From Serratia sp. PL17 (lineage in GTDB: Bacteria > Pseudomonadota > Gammaproteobacteria > Enterobacterales > Enterobacteriaceae), in NCBI RefSeq assembly GCF_017832355.1, contig NZ_JAFIBY010000004.1, positions 372,001 through 436,000 of the forward strand: a stretch of DNA of 64,000 nt, read 5' to 3'. Position numbers and translations under genes: made by a program. Under the pieces are notes generated by a model. The model was not told where the DNA came from, searched no databases, and saw nothing but the letters and a program-made list of their open reading frames with translations. This document shows, one piece after another, positions 9,575 to 19,977 of this stretch; within the stretch, counting starts at the first letter, position 1, and every line of letters begins with the position of its first letter.

Positions 9575-9650
9575 ATATACCCGTCATACTTGAAGCGACA
9601 TCTGTGTCGGCCCCGCTCGCTTGCTGCCTTGATGCACACCCCATGGCCCA
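9575..9650. repeat. Palindromic intergenic repeat, degenerate copy A
   Basis: Begins with ATATACCCGTCATACTTGAA, the same end sequence found inverted at the right end of the copy near 55320 and resembling the left end of the copy at 38624. The middle is diverged and the right end is not clear. Lies between gpt and frsA. Confidence 0.5.
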
Positions 9651-9669
9651 GTGGCGAATATCAGAAACA

Positions 9670-9696
9670 AAAACGCCCGGCGGAGCCGGGCGTTTT
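9670..9696. terminator. Bidirectional terminator between gpt and frsA
   Basis: AAAACGCCCGGC (9670-9681) pairs with GCCGGGCGTTTT (9685-9696) around a GGA loop. On the minus strand the stem is followed by T-rich sequence, so it ends the gpt transcript. Confidence 0.88.
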
Positions 9697-9716
9697 CACG
9701 AATCAGTGTGGCGAAC

Positions 9717-10175
9717 TTAACGGCCGCCGATCGGTGGCACAAAGGTCACCGCCATGTCCCATGGCTGTTCGATCCAGGTGTCTTGCGGGATATCAACCAC
9801 ATAGTCATCCACCAGCGGGCGACCCGCCGGCTTGGCGAAGATGGTGACGAAATGCGCTTTCGGGTACATATCACGGATCGCTTTCGCGGTGCCGCCGGTA
9901 TCCACCAGATCGTCGATCACGATAAAGCCTTCGCCGTCGCCTTCCGCACGCTTGAGCACTTTCATTTCGCGTTGGTTGTCATGGTCATAGCTGGAAATGC
10001 AGACGGTATCCACGTGGCGAATACCCAACTCACGGGCCAGTAAGGCTGCCGGCACCAAGCCGCCGCGGCTTACGGCAATAATGCCTGTCCATTGGTCAGC
10101 AGGCAGCAGGCGGTGAGCCAGTTTGCGCGCTTGCATTTGCAGCATATCCCAGGTAACAACGTATTTTTCGCTCAT
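9717..10175 (-). CDS. gpt: Xanthine-guanine phosphoribosyltransferase
   Basis: Purine salvage enzyme that converts xanthine and guanine (and weakly hypoxanthine) to nucleotides with PRPP at the inner face of the membrane. The 152 residues equal E. coli Gpt. The PRPP-binding loop [12 protein letters not shown] lies at residues 86-97, and [17 protein letters not shown] at 36-52 is the second conserved segment. The C-terminal [17 protein letters not shown] carries the purine-binding tryptophan region. It is a single gene with its own terminator; a TATAAT on the minus strand at 10242-10247 is a good -10 candidate. Confidence 0.97.
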   Translation of the reverse strand: MSEKYVVTWDMLQMQARKLAHRLLPADQWTGIIAVSRGGLVPAALLARELGIRHVDTVCISSYDHDNQREMKVLKRAEGDGEGFIVIDDLVDTGGTAKAIRDMYPKAHFVTIFAKPAGRPLVDDYVVDIPQDTWIEQPWDMAVTFVPPIGGR

Positions 10176-10499
10176 AGAATGGTGTCCCAGCCAGCAGTGG
10201 TGCGGCTTACTCAGTAATCAGGGGAAAAAAGGTTGCGCGAGATTATAAAGACTGGGCGCACCAAATACCAGTTGAACCGTGGAATTCATAAGTAATTCGT
10301 CTGGTGATTGATGCTGAAGAAATGAGCAACGACGCGTCAAACGAGTGTGATCAAGCGCTTAAACAGCGCAATACGGTACGGGCACCGCCCGGAATAAAGT
10401 GATATTCTCTGGAGATCGTGCCAAAGCCGCACAGATGCCCCTAACCCTAACCGAGCGGCATTCCCGCCTTGCCGAGAATGCTGTTACAGGAGACTTATA
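10176..10499. other. 324-bp divergent promoter region of gpt and pepD
   Basis: No gene is seen. TATAAT on the minus strand (10242-10247) is a probable -10 element for gpt. The pepD ribosome site AGGAG is at about 10487-10491. No clear operator was recognised. Confidence 0.55.
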
Positions 10500-11960
10500 G
10501 TGTCTGAATTGTCTCAACTTTCACCACAGCCGCTGTGGGATATTTTTGCCAAAATCTGCTCTATTCCGCATCCTTCTTATCATGAAGAAGCGCTGGCACA
10601 GCACATCCTCGAGTGGGCGAAAGAGAAACACCTGCACGCCGAACGTGACCATGTAGGCAACATTCTGCTGCGTAAACCTGCCACCAAAGGCATGGAAAAC
10701 CGCAAGCCCGTCGCCCTGCAGGCGCACCTGGATATGGTGCCACAGAAGAATAACGACACGGTGCACGACTTCACCAAGGATCCGATTCAGCCGTACATTG
10801 ACGGCGAGTGGATTAAAGCACGCGGTACCACGCTGGGCGCCGACAACGGTATCGGTATGGCTTCTGCCCTGGCAGTGCTGGCCGACGACAGCGTTGAGCA
10901 CGGCCCGCTGGAAGTGCTGCTGACCATGACCGAAGAAGCCGGTATGGACGGCGCGTTCGGGCTGCAAGCTAACTGGCTGCAAGCGGATATCCTGATCAAC
11001 ACCGACTCCGAAGAAGAAGGCGAGATCTACATGGGTTGCGCCGGTGGTATTGATTTCATCACCACCCTGCCACTGCAGCGCGAAGCCGTACCTGCCGGTT
11101 ATCAGACCCTGAAGCTGACGATCAAGGGCCTGAAAGGCGGTCACTCCGGTGCCGATATCCACGTGGGTCTGGGCAACGCCAACAAACTGCTGGCACGCTT
11201 CCTGTTTGATCATACCGCTGAGTTGAACCTGCGCCTGCTGGATCTGAACGGCGGTACCCTGCGCAATGCTATCCCGCGTGAAGCCTCTGCAGTGGTTGCC
11301 GTACCGGCCGAAAAAGCCGATGCCTTGAAAGCGCTGACCCAGGCGTTTCTGGCAACCTTGCAAAACGAACTGGCCGCGAAAGAGAAAAACATTACCGTGC
11401 TGTTGGAGCCAACCACCAGTGCATCTCAGGCAATGACCGCCGACTGCCAACAGCGTTTCGTCGCGCTGCTTAATGGCACGCCAAACGGCGTGATCCGCAT
11501 GAGCGACGCGGTCAAAGGCGTGGTAGAAACCTCATTGAACGTGGGCGTGGTCACCACCAACGACAGCGAAGCAGAAATCATCTGCCTGATCCGTTCACTG
11601 ATCGACAGTGGCAAAGATTATGTGGTGGGTATGCTGACCGCTCTGGGCCAATTGGCTAACGCCAAAGTGGCACCAAAAGGGGGCTACCCGGGCTGGCAGC
11701 CAGATGCTGACTCACCGGTCATGCACCTGGTGCGTGAGATCTACCAGGATCTGTTTAACAAGACGCCAAACATCATGGTGATCCACGCCGGTCTGGAATG
11801 CGGCCTGTTCAAAAAGCCGTATCCAAATATGGATATGGTATCAATTGGGCCAACCATTACCGGGCCACACTCGCCGGATGAACAAGTGCATATCGAAAGC
11901 GTGGGCCTGTACTGGAAGCTGCTGACCGCACTGTTGAAGGCTATCCCGGAGCGCGCGTAA
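10500..11960 (+). CDS. pepD: Aminoacyl-histidine dipeptidase (peptidase D)
   Basis: Cytoplasmic M20-family metallopeptidase that cleaves dipeptides such as carnosine and other Xaa-His substrates. The 486-residue length is one residue more than E. coli PepD. The two-zinc site is visible: H76 and D78 in LQAHLDMVP, D115 in GADNGIGMA, and E145-E146 in TMTEEAGMDGA, with a late ligand histidine in the C-terminal GPHSPDEQVH. The segment KGGHSGADIHVGLGNAN belongs to the dimerisation lid domain. The start is a GTG with AGGAG 8 bases upstream. Single gene with a terminator at 12011-12037. Confidence 0.97.
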   Translation: MSELSQLSPQPLWDIFAKICSIPHPSYHEEALAQHILEWAKEKHLHAERDHVGNILLRKPATKGMENRKPVALQAHLDMVPQKNNDTVHDFTKDPIQPYIDGEWIKARGTTLGADNGIGMASALAVLADDSVEHGPLEVLLTMTEEAGMDGAFGLQANWLQADILINTDSEEEGEIYMGCAGGIDFITTLPLQREAVPAGYQTLKLTIKGLKGGHSGADIHVGLGNANKLLARFLFDHTAELNLRLLDLNGGTLRNAIPREASAVVAVPAEKADALKALTQAFLATLQNELAAKEKNITVLLEPTTSASQAMTADCQQRFVALLNGTPNGVIRMSDAVKGVVETSLNVGVVTTNDSEAEIICLIRSLIDSGKDYVVGMLTALGQLANAKVAPKGGYPGWQPDADSPVMHLVREIYQDLFNKTPNIMVIHAGLECGLFKKPYPNMDMVSIGPTITGPHSPDEQVHIESVGLYWKLLTALLKAIPERA

Positions 11961-12010
11961 TCTGCCGGGTTCGGCACGCTGAACCCCAAAAATGACCGAG
12001 CCGTTTACAT

Positions 12011-12037
12011 AAAGGCGCAATCTTGCATTGCGCCTTT
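12011..12037. terminator. Terminator between convergent pepD and dinB
   Basis: AAAGGCGCAA (12011-12020) pairs with TTGCGCCTTT (12028-12037) around a 7-base loop and can work for both genes; dinB stops two bases beyond. Confidence 0.85.
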
Positions 12038-12038
12038 A

Positions 12039-13100
12039 TTATTCCCACGGCAGCAACAGCTGACGCTCCAGTTGCGGGTCCAACAGCGTCACGTGCAAGC
12101 CGACCAGCCGCACCCCACGCCCTTCACGCCGCTCGCGCCATACCTGCCGTGCCACGCTGATCAAGTCGTCTTTATTGAGTACAGGCCAGACGTGTTCCTG
12201 CGTCGTTTGCTGGAAATCCTGAAACTTCAGCTTCACCCCTTGGCGGGCAATGTGCAGATCCGGTTTCACTTTACGCAACCGCGTCTCCAGCTCGGGATAG
12301 AGCTTATCGACGATCAAGGTTTCACACTCCTCCCAGTCATGGATATCTTCCGCCAGCGTACGCTCAACCCCCACCGACTTACGCAGCCGTTCTGGCGAAA
12401 CCTCACGCAGATCTATCCCCTGGCAGCGCTCCCACAGCACACGGCCAAACTTGCCGAAGCGCTTTAACAGAGCAGCAAGATCGTACTGTTGCACATCTGC
12501 GCAGGTGATCAGCCCCACCTCTTCCAACCGTTTTGCGGTCACCTTCCCCACGCCGGGGATTTTGCTCAGCGGCAGTTGCTGTAAAAATGCCGGCACCTGT
12601 GCCGGCGTGATGACGTATTGGCCATTCGGCTTATTGAGCTCTGAAGCAATCTTGGCGAGGAACTTGATGGGGGCAATACCGGCAGACGCGGTGAGGTTCA
12701 GCTCATCGGAAATAGCCTGACGGATTTGCTGGGCGATCAGCGTCGCCGAACCGTTGCACTGGGTGCAGTCGGTCACATCCAGATAGGCTTCATCCAGGGA
12801 TAACGGTTCAATCAGCGGGGTGTAGCGCGCAAATATTTCGCGGATGTGTTGCGAGGCTTCTTTATAGGCAGCCATACGGCCTGGCAGCAGTTTAAGATGC
12901 GGGCAAAGCTTGAGTGCCATCGCTGTCGACATCGCGCTGTGCACACCATAACGACGCGCAGGATAATTGGCGGTACTGATCACCCCGCGCCGATCGGCAC
13001 TGCCGCCGATTGCCAGCGGAATCTCACGTAAACTGGGATCGTCGCGCATTTCTACCGCTGCGAAGAAGCAGTCCATATCGACATGAATGATTTTACGCAT
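12039..13100 (-). CDS. dinB: DNA polymerase IV
   Basis: Y-family error-prone polymerase used for translesion synthesis. The 353-residue protein starts [17 protein letters not shown] with the metal-binding D8, and carries [14 protein letters not shown] near residue 103 with the catalytic D-E pair. The helix-hairpin-helix part ([20 protein letters not shown]) and little finger domain follow. The C-terminus [15 protein letters not shown] resembles the beta-clamp-binding end of E. coli Pol IV. ATG 13100 is preceded by GGAGG; a longer frame upstream reads through the promoter. A LexA box lies 17 bases upstream of the start, so SOS control is likely. Confidence 0.97.
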   Translation of the reverse strand: MRKIIHVDMDCFFAAVEMRDDPSLREIPLAIGGSADRRGVISTANYPARRYGVHSAMSTAMALKLCPHLKLLPGRMAAYKEASQHIREIFARYTPLIEPLSLDEAYLDVTDCTQCNGSATLIAQQIRQAISDELNLTASAGIAPIKFLAKIASELNKPNGQYVITPAQVPAFLQQLPLSKIPGVGKVTAKRLEEVGLITCADVQQYDLAALLKRFGKFGRVLWERCQGIDLREVSPERLRKSVGVERTLAEDIHDWEECETLIVDKLYPELETRLRKVKPDLHIARQGVKLKFQDFQQTTQEHVWPVLNKDDLISVARQVWRERREGRGVRLVGLHVTLLDPQLERQLLLPWE

Positions 13101-13116
13101 TGCGCCTCCAATAACA

Positions 13117-13132
13117 CTGTATAAGTATACAG
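13117..13132. promoter_or_regulatory. LexA (SOS) box upstream of dinB
   Basis: CTGTATAAGTATACAG is a match to the CTG-N10-CAG LexA operator, with TA-rich centre as in the consensus. It sits 17-32 bases upstream of the dinB ATG on the minus strand, so LexA bound here would block dinB transcription. Confidence 0.9.
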
Positions 13133-13295
13133 GCGATAATAGAAAGCTCAAGCCTCGGTTCAGTTCGAAGAAAACAGGGTTTCAACCAATTATCTTCGAC
13201 TTGTTAAAAAAGCGTAATTTTTCAATAGTACGCTGTGAAAATTAATCCCCCCAGTGACTGACAACCATAACGCCTCGCACAGGATGGTGCCCTAC

Positions 13296-14180
13296 ATGAA
13301 AACATTATCTGTCTATTTGTTGGCTTCTGCTTTATCTCTGATATCCATTGCCGCTCAGGCCGCCCCTGCCATTATTGCGCACCGGGGTGGAACCGCCGAC
13401 GCGCCTGAAAACACCCGCGTCGCTATAGAAACGGCACTGAAAAACGGCGCAGACGCCATTTGGATCACCTTACAGGAATCCAAAGACGGCGCGATCGTGC
13501 TGTATCGCCCTTCTGATCTGAAAGCGCTGACCAACGAACAGGGATTGGTTTCCGCCTTTACCGCCGCGCAGTTGGCAAAAGTCGATGCCGGTTGGTCATT
13601 CACCCAAGGCGAGGCACACCCGTTCCGCGGAAAAGGCATTGGCATTCCAAGATTGGATGAGATTCTGGCGGCGTTCCCCAAGGTCAACTTCTATCTGGAT
13701 ATCAAGTCGCCGGACGCAGACCCTGTTCAATTCGGCAAAGCCCTGTTGGCGACATTGGAGAAAACCAACAGCCTGGACCGCACCCGCGTGTATTCCACCG
13801 ATGCCAACTATCTGCAGGCGCTACCGACAGCCATCAAACGTTTTGAGACGCGCGATGAAACCCGCGACCTACTGGCAAATATCAGCCTGTCACATCAGTG
13901 CGAGCTGAAACCCGATAATCAGCAACCGCGCTGGTACGGGTTGGAACTGAAGCGAGAAGTGGAAGTCGTGGAGAAATTTACGCTGGGTGAAGGGCGTTCC
14001 AAGGCGTTTTTGACCTGGGATAAAGAGTCGATCGACTGCTTCCGTTCGCAAGGGCCTGCACACATTATTCTGTTCGGCATTAATTCACCGGCGGAATACC
14101 AGCAGGCGCTGGCGTTGGGTGTAGACGGCGTGATGGTCAACTCACCGGCCGAGGCAAAAAGCTTTCGCCAAGCCAAATAA
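13296..14180 (+). CDS. Secreted GDPD-family protein with altered active site
   Basis: A 294-residue protein with a signal peptide (MKTLSVYLLASALSLISIAAQA) and a glycerophosphodiester phosphodiesterase TIM-barrel fold, so periplasmic. The first catalytic histidine is present in IIAHRGGTADAPENT (H29, R30). However, the segment that normally supplies a Glu-x-Asp metal pair and a second histidine reads GADAIWITLQESKDGAIVLYRPSDL: by alignment with GlpQ the Glu is W56, the Asp T58 and the His Y70. This points to a changed or lost hydrolase activity, though a subfamily with its own chemistry is possible. Start chosen at the signal peptide ATG. It is alone, convergent with the nqr operon. Confidence 0.82.
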   Translation: MKTLSVYLLASALSLISIAAQAAPAIIAHRGGTADAPENTRVAIETALKNGADAIWITLQESKDGAIVLYRPSDLKALTNEQGLVSAFTAAQLAKVDAGWSFTQGEAHPFRGKGIGIPRLDEILAAFPKVNFYLDIKSPDADPVQFGKALLATLEKTNSLDRTRVYSTDANYLQALPTAIKRFETRDETRDLLANISLSHQCELKPDNQQPRWYGLELKREVEVVEKFTLGEGRSKAFLTWDKESIDCFRSQGPAHIILFGINSPAEYQQALALGVDGVMVNSPAEAKSFRQAK

Positions 14181-14190
14181 CAGATAGCGA

Positions 14191-14213
14191 AAGGGGCGCT
14201 GCATGCGCCCCTT
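14191..14213. terminator. Terminator between the GDPD-like gene and nqrM
   Basis: AAGGGGCGC (14191-14199) pairs with GCGCCCCTT (14205-14213) around TGCAT. It lies between convergent genes and can serve both. Confidence 0.75.
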
Positions 14214-14217
14214 GTAT

Positions 14218-14445
14218 TCAAATAATCCGGTGCTTGTCCAACTGCTTCTGACGCATCGCCTCTTTCTCCAGACGCTTCTTGCGTGCATCGCAAGGTTCAG
14301 GGCAATCACACACTTTATCCATCCCCAGCGCGGTAATCCCCCCACAGCTGCCTTGCAGGCTTTTGCGTTTGAACACGTAGCCCAATGACATCCCGCCGAC
14401 AATCAGCAGAAACAACACGAAGCTGGCGATAAATACGGTCAACAT
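14218..14445 (-). CDS. nqrM: Na+-NQR maturation protein NqrM
   Basis: A 75-residue protein with one N-terminal membrane helix (VFIASFVLFLLIVGGMSLGYV) and a cysteine cluster SCGGITALGMDKVCDCPEPCD. NqrM (DUF539) is needed for assembly of Na+-translocating NADH:quinone reductase; its cysteines are thought to deliver iron for the intramembrane iron centre between NqrD and NqrE. It is the last gene of the nqr operon, 7 bases after apbE, the usual place. Confidence 0.93.
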   Translation of the reverse strand: MLTVFIASFVLFLLIVGGMSLGYVFKRKSLQGSCGGITALGMDKVCDCPEPCDARKKRLEKEAMRQKQLDKHRII

Positions 14446-14452
14446 AGCGACC

Positions 14453-15484
14453 TCACGAGTTATTGTTCAAATAGGGTTTAAACGCATCGGAGTAGCGCTC
14501 TTCAAAGCCGGTCGCGGTTTTCACAATCATAAACACCGGGATCCCCATCAGGTTCGCCAGCGCCATGCCGCGTTCCGGCCCCAAAACGTTCAGCCCGGTC
14601 GACAAACCATCGGCAGCCATACAGGTAGGGCTTAACACCGTGACCGACACTAAATGGTGATGGATCGGCCGGCCGGTGATGGGATCTATCGTATGCGAAT
14701 AGCGCACGCCGCCCTGCTCGAAGTAGTTGCGATAATCGCCCGAAGTGGCGATCGACATCTCACCCGGTTGGATCACCAGTTGCGCTTTCTGCTCCATGCC
14801 AGCGGTTGGTCGCTCAATGGCAATACGCCATGGTTTTTTCTCGCCGTTATGGCCACGGGTACGCACCTCGCCGCCAATATCCACCATGTAGTTTTTAACC
14901 TGCTGCGATTGCAGATATTGGGCAATCACATCCACACCATAGCCTTTCGCGATCGAAGAGAGATCCACATATAGCTCTGGAATGCGCTTAACCAACGCAT
15001 TGCCCTGCACCGACAGCTTGTCGATCCCCGTCCAGGCGCGACGTTGTTCCAGCGCCGCAGCACTCGGTACCTTTTCCGGTCGCCCTTCTGGCCCGAACCC
15101 CCACAGATTGACCAACGGCCCGACGGTCACGTCCAGCGCGCCATCGGTGACGCGGTTAATCCGTAGCGCTTCCAGCACCACTTCGGTCGTCGCGGCAGAG
15201 ACCGGGAAAGGCTTATCCACGACGCGGCTGGCATTGAAGCGGCTCAGTTCGGAATTCGGCCGGTAGGTAGACATTTGATCGTTGACCAACTCTAACCGCT
15301 TGTCGATCTCCGCCTGTATTTTAGCGGCAGACGGCGTGTCGTCGCCGGTAACATAGCGGATCGAATAAGACGTCCCCATGGTTTTACCGTCGAGATTCAC
15401 CTGCTCCGGCCCGCAGCCTGTCAATAACAGGGTGGCGCTCAGCGCCACCGTCGTTATTAACCCCTTCATTGCCCATCCACGCAT
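14453..15484 (-). CDS. apbE: FAD:protein FMN transferase (NQR-linked ApbE lipoprotein)
   Basis: Attaches FMN from FAD through a phosphoester bond to threonines of NqrB and NqrC. The 343-residue protein begins with a lipoprotein signal ending in LLLTGC, so it is anchored on the periplasmic side. Family motifs are KTMGTSYSIRYV, YVDLSSIAKGYGVDVIAQYL, the metal/flavin site SIATSGDYRNYFEQGGVRYSHTIDP and ADGLSTGLNVLG. The first ATG abuts the nqrF stop (TAAATG); a second ATG five codons later is equally possible. Its targets are coded in the same operon. Confidence 0.95.
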   Translation of the reverse strand: MRGWAMKGLITTVALSATLLLTGCGPEQVNLDGKTMGTSYSIRYVTGDDTPSAAKIQAEIDKRLELVNDQMSTYRPNSELSRFNASRVVDKPFPVSAATTEVVLEALRINRVTDGALDVTVGPLVNLWGFGPEGRPEKVPSAAALEQRRAWTGIDKLSVQGNALVKRIPELYVDLSSIAKGYGVDVIAQYLQSQQVKNYMVDIGGEVRTRGHNGEKKPWRIAIERPTAGMEQKAQLVIQPGEMSIATSGDYRNYFEQGGVRYSHTIDPITGRPIHHHLVSVTVLSPTCMAADGLSTGLNVLGPERGMALANLMGIPVFMIVKTATGFEERYSDAFKPYLNNNS

Positions 15485-16708
15485 TTAGCCACCAAAGTCA
15501 TCGAGCATGATATTTTCGTCTTCGACACCCAGATCTTTCAACATCTTGATCACCGCAGCGTTCATCATTGGCGGACCGCACATATAGAACTCGCAGTCTT
15601 CCGGCGCAGGGTGATTCCGCAGATAGTTTTCCAACAGAACATTATGGATAAAGCCGGTGTAACCCGTCCAGTTATCCTCCGGCTGCGGATCGGAAAGTGC
15701 CACGTGCCAGGTGAAGTTCTCGTTCTCTTCCTGCAACCGATTGAAATCGTCCTCATAGAACATTTCACGCAGTGAACGCGCACCGTACCAGAAGGTAATT
15801 TTGCGCTTCGACTTCAGACGATTGAGCTGGTCAAAGATATGCGAACGCATCGGTGCCATACCCGCACCGCCACCGATGAAGATCATTTCAGCGTCGGTGT
15901 CCTTGGCGAAAAACTCGCCGAACGGCCCGGAAATGGTCACCTTGTCACCGGCCTTCAACGACCAAATGTAGGAAGACATGATGCCCGGTGGCACGTCCGG
16001 ATCGCGCGGTGGTGGCGTGGCGATACGCACGTTGAGCATGATGATGCCCTTTTCGTCTGGATAGTTCGCCATCGAGTAGGCACGCACGGTGGTTTCATTC
16101 ACCACCGAACGGTAGCGGAACAGGTTGAACTTGTCCCAGTCGCCACGGTACTCGTCCGGTACGTCAAAATCGGCGTAGCTGATGTCGTGTGCCGGCGCTT
16201 CAATCTGGATAAACCCACCTGCGCGGAACGGCACGTCTTCACCGTCAGGAATTTTCAGCTTCAGCTCTTTGATAAAGGTGGCTTTGTTATCATTGGAGAT
16301 AACCTCGCACTCCCATTTCTTCACGCCGAAGATCTCTTCCGGTAACTCGATTTTCAGGTTCTGCTTCACATTCACCTGACAGGCCAATCGACAGCCTTCT
16401 TTCGCTTCACGCTTGTTGATGTGTGACAGCTCGGTCGGCAGGATATCGCCGCCGCCCTCTTTGATCACGACACGACACTGGCCGCAAGATCCCCCGCCGC
16501 CACAAGCGGACGAAACGAAGATCCCCTGGCTGGAGAGCATATTCAGCAGCTTGTCACCCGCCGGAGCGGTAAAGCTTTTGTCCAGATCGCCGTTAACTTC
16601 CACCGCGATGTCACCGGTGTTCACCAGTTTTGATTTGGCGAACAGGATGAGCAGCACCAGCACCATGACGATGCCGGTAAACATCGCGACGCCTAAAATA
16701 ATTTCCAT
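15485..16708 (-). CDS. nqrF: Na+-NQR subunit F
   Basis: The NADH-oxidising subunit. One N-terminal membrane helix (residues 3-25) anchors a ferredoxin-like domain with [2Fe-2S] ligands C69, C75, C78 and C110 ([15 protein letters not shown] and GCRLACQ). Then comes a ferredoxin-NADP reductase domain with the FAD motif RAYSMANYP and the NADH site [19 protein letters not shown], ending [20 protein letters not shown] and then DDFGG. The 407 residues match the family. It is the sixth gene of nqrABCDEF and abuts apbE. Confidence 0.98.
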   Translation of the reverse strand: MEIILGVAMFTGIVMVLVLLILFAKSKLVNTGDIAVEVNGDLDKSFTAPAGDKLLNMLSSQGIFVSSACGGGGSCGQCRVVIKEGGGDILPTELSHINKREAKEGCRLACQVNVKQNLKIELPEEIFGVKKWECEVISNDNKATFIKELKLKIPDGEDVPFRAGGFIQIEAPAHDISYADFDVPDEYRGDWDKFNLFRYRSVVNETTVRAYSMANYPDEKGIIMLNVRIATPPPRDPDVPPGIMSSYIWSLKAGDKVTISGPFGEFFAKDTDAEMIFIGGGAGMAPMRSHIFDQLNRLKSKRKITFWYGARSLREMFYEDDFNRLQEENENFTWHVALSDPQPEDNWTGYTGFIHNVLLENYLRNHPAPEDCEFYMCGPPMMNAAVIKMLKDLGVEDENIMLDDFGG

Positions 16709-16723
16709 ATCTTCTTCCCGCCT

Positions 16724-17320
<597 letters not shown>

Positions 17321-17326
17321 CGGCCA

Positions 17327-17956
17327 TTACTCCTTTTCGATCTGCGCTGGTTTCAGGGTGCGAAGCGCCCAAATCAGCAGGCCGATGATAAAGAACGCGC
17401 TCGGTGCCAGCAGGAACAGGCCGTTTGGCTGATACCAGCCGCCGTTCTGCACCGTTTCCAGCACGGGAATGCCAAACAACTTGCCAGACCCGAACAGCTC
17501 ACGCAGGAAACCGACCAACACCAGGATCACGCCGTAGCCCAGCCCGTTGCCGATACCGTCCATGAAACTCTCGATGGGCGGCGACTTCATGGCATAGGCC
17601 TCGGCGCGCCCCATCACGATACAGTTAGTGATGATCAAGCCGACAAACACCGACAGCTGCTTGGAGATCTCGAACGCATAGGCACGCAACAGCTGATCGA
17701 CCACAATGACCAATGACGCGATAATCGCCATCTGCACGATGATGCGCACGCTGTTTGGAATATGGTGGCGGATCAGTGAAATAAAGAAGCTGGAGAACGC
17801 CGTTACCAGCGTCACTGCAATGGTCATCACCACGGCCGTCTCCAGCTTGGTGGTCACGGCCAACGCAGAACAGACCCCAAGCACCTGCAGGGCGATCGGG
17901 TTGTTGTCGAACAACGGCCCCAAAAGGACCCGTTTAATCTCTTTGGAATCAGCCAT
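17327..17956 (-). CDS. nqrD: Na+-NQR subunit D
   Basis: Membrane subunit of 209 residues. The [20 protein letters not shown] segment and [17 protein letters not shown] carry the conserved cysteines of the NqrD/NqrE iron site. Six hydrophobic segments follow the RnfA/NqrD/NqrE pattern. It overlaps the end of nqrC by 8 bases, consistent with translational coupling in the operon. Confidence 0.97.
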   Translation of the reverse strand: MADSKEIKRVLLGPLFDNNPIALQVLGVCSALAVTTKLETAVVMTIAVTLVTAFSSFFISLIRHHIPNSVRIIVQMAIIASLVIVVDQLLRAYAFEISKQLSVFVGLIITNCIVMGRAEAYAMKSPPIESFMDGIGNGLGYGVILVLVGFLRELFGSGKLFGIPVLETVQNGGWYQPNGLFLLAPSAFFIIGLLIWALRTLKPAQIEKE

Positions 17957-18743
17957 TTTTCAGCGCTCCCTCACGAACTTTTTTCAGGAACGGGCCAAAG
18001 CCGTGCTCGCCCAACCAGAAGTCAAAAGTATGCTGCACACCGTTGGAAGTCAGCGTGGCGCCGGACAAGCCGTCCACCCCGTGTTCATCCCCCTGACGCG
18101 CCCCGCCTTTCACTACGCGGATCGCCGGCTGCCCGTTGTCATCAAACAGCTTTTTACCGATCCACTGCTGACGCCAGCTGGCATTCTCAACCTCACCACC
18201 CAGCCCCGGAGTTTCCCCTTGCTGGTAGTAAGTGATCCCTTTCACCGTGTTACCGTCGTTATCCAACGCAACAAAGGCGTACATCATCGACCACAGGCCA
18301 GTGCCATAGACAGGCAGGACAATTTTGTTCACCGCACCGCTATCGTCACGCACCAGGTAAATCTCTGCCTGGTTGCTGCGGCGTTTGATACCTGCCGGAT
18401 CCTGAGCTGCCGGCAGTGCCGCGCTTTTACTGTCGTCACGCAATGCCGCAGCCAAATCGAACGCAGCCGCCTTGCCCGTCACAAACTCACCGCTGTTTAA
18501 ATCCAGCAAACGTGGTTCGATACGTTGTGTGAACAACGCTTTAACCTGCTCACCTTCCATCTTCGGTTGCAGCAAGCCTGCCACGTCAAGGATATTGCGC
18601 TGTTTGTCGAGCAACTTCTGTTCCTGCTGTTTGGACTTCAGGCCGACAGCGGAACCCGCCACCACCACAGAACACACCAGGCACAGCAGCAGTACCACCA
18701 GCAGCGTTTTACCGATGCTGTCGTTTTTAGATTCATTCGCCAC
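17949..18743 (-). CDS. nqrC: Na+-NQR subunit C
   Basis: A 264-residue subunit with one N-terminal membrane helix ([21 protein letters not shown]) and a periplasmic domain carrying covalently bound FMN. The attachment motif is [14 protein letters not shown], with T230 as flavinylated residue, the S-G-A-T pattern used by ApbE. It takes part in electron flow from NqrF through the membrane to NqrB. It overlaps the nqrB end by 11 bases. Confidence 0.97.
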   Translation of the reverse strand: MANESKNDSIGKTLLVVLLLCLVCSVVVAGSAVGLKSKQQEQKLLDKQRNILDVAGLLQPKMEGEQVKALFTQRIEPRLLDLNSGEFVTGKAAAFDLAAALRDDSKSAALPAAQDPAGIKRRSNQAEIYLVRDDSGAVNKIVLPVYGTGLWSMMYAFVALDNDGNTVKGITYYQQGETPGLGGEVENASWRQQWIGKKLFDDNGQPAIRVVKGGARQGDEHGVDGLSGATLTSNGVQHTFDFWLGEHGFGPFLKKVREGALKNG

Positions 18744-19974
18744 GGGCTTTTCTCCGCTTGATGTTGGCCTGCACCACCAGATAATCGAACAGCGGCGCGA
18801 ACAGGTTGGCGAACAGAATCGCCAGCATCATGCCTTCCGGGTAGGCTGGATTGACAACCCTAATCAGCACGCACATCACGCCAATCAGAATGCCGTACCA
18901 CCATTTGCCTTTGTTGGTAAACGAGGCAGAAACCGGGTCGGTGGCCATAAAGATCATGCCGAAAGCAAAACCGCCCAACACCAGATGCCAGTACCACGGC
19001 ATGGCAAACAGCGGGTTGGTGGTAGAACCGATGGAATTGAACAAGAAGGCCGTCGCCATCATGCCCAGCATCACGCCGGCGACAATGCGCCAGGACGCCA
19101 CGCGACCAAACAGAATTATTGCGCCACCAAGCAGGATCATCAGCGTAGAAACTTCACCAACTGAACCGGGGATGTTACCGAGGAAAGCATCCATCCAACT
19201 GATAGACTGGCCAGTCGCCACGTTGCTCAGGCTATGCGCCCCACCCACGCTCCACTGCGCGAGCGGCGTTGCGCCGGAGAAGCCGTCAGCAGAGGTCCAC
19301 ACCAGATCACCAGAAATCTGTGCCGGGTAAGCGAAGAACAGGAACGCACGCCCTGCTAACGCCGGGTTAAGGAAGTTACGCCCGGTGCCGCCAAATATCT
19401 CTTTCGCGACCACCACACCAAAGGTAATACCCAGTGCGGCCTGCCATAAAGGCAGCGTTGGTGGCACGATCAGCGCAAACAGAATCGAAGTGACGAAGAA
19501 ACCTTCGTTAATCTCATGCTTGCGAATGATGGCAAACAGCACTTCCCAAAAGCCGCCGACCAGAAACACCACGGCATAGATCGGCAGGAAGTAACAGGCG
19601 CCCAGCACCATTTTACTGATCCAGCCGGCATCCGCCGCCAGGGACGCCCCCAGCCATTGTGCAAGCCGGTAGTGCCAATCGCCCGCCAGCACCTGTTGCA
19701 GCTGATCGCCGCTGTAAAGGTGGTGCAGGGCCGGGATGGCCTGTTGACCGACGTTGTACATACCCCAGAACATCGCAGGGAATACCGCCAGCCACACCAG
19801 GATCATCATACGTTTCAGATCGATGGCATCGCGCACGTGTGAAGCGCCGCGCGTTACCAGACCTGGGGTGTAAAACACCGTCGTCGTCGCTTCAAATAGC
19901 GGGTACCACTTCTCCAGCTTGCCGCCCGGAGTGAAGTGATGCTCTATCTTGTCAAAAAAATTCTTCAGGCCCAT
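18733..19974 (-). CDS. nqrB: Na+-NQR subunit B
   Basis: Large membrane subunit of 413 residues that carries covalent FMN and riboflavin and forms the sodium path. The flavinylation motif [11 protein letters not shown] has T236, the same number as in Vibrio cholerae NqrB. About ten hydrophobic segments are visible. It begins 3 bases after the nqrA stop. Confidence 0.98.
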   Translation of the reverse strand: MGLKNFFDKIEHHFTPGGKLEKWYPLFEATTTVFYTPGLVTRGASHVRDAIDLKRMMILVWLAVFPAMFWGMYNVGQQAIPALHHLYSGDQLQQVLAGDWHYRLAQWLGASLAADAGWISKMVLGACYFLPIYAVVFLVGGFWEVLFAIIRKHEINEGFFVTSILFALIVPPTLPLWQAALGITFGVVVAKEIFGGTGRNFLNPALAGRAFLFFAYPAQISGDLVWTSADGFSGATPLAQWSVGGAHSLSNVATGQSISWMDAFLGNIPGSVGEVSTLMILLGGAIILFGRVASWRIVAGVMLGMMATAFLFNSIGSTTNPLFAMPWYWHLVLGGFAFGMIFMATDPVSASFTNKGKWWYGILIGVMCVLIRVVNPAYPEGMMLAILFANLFAPLFDYLVVQANIKRRKARGE

Positions 19975-19977
19975 CGG

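Noticed and set aside
10521..11450. 309-codon minus-strand frame opposite pepD
   Set aside because: Shadow of pepD; low-complexity glutamine-rich translation typical of antisense frames in this base composition.
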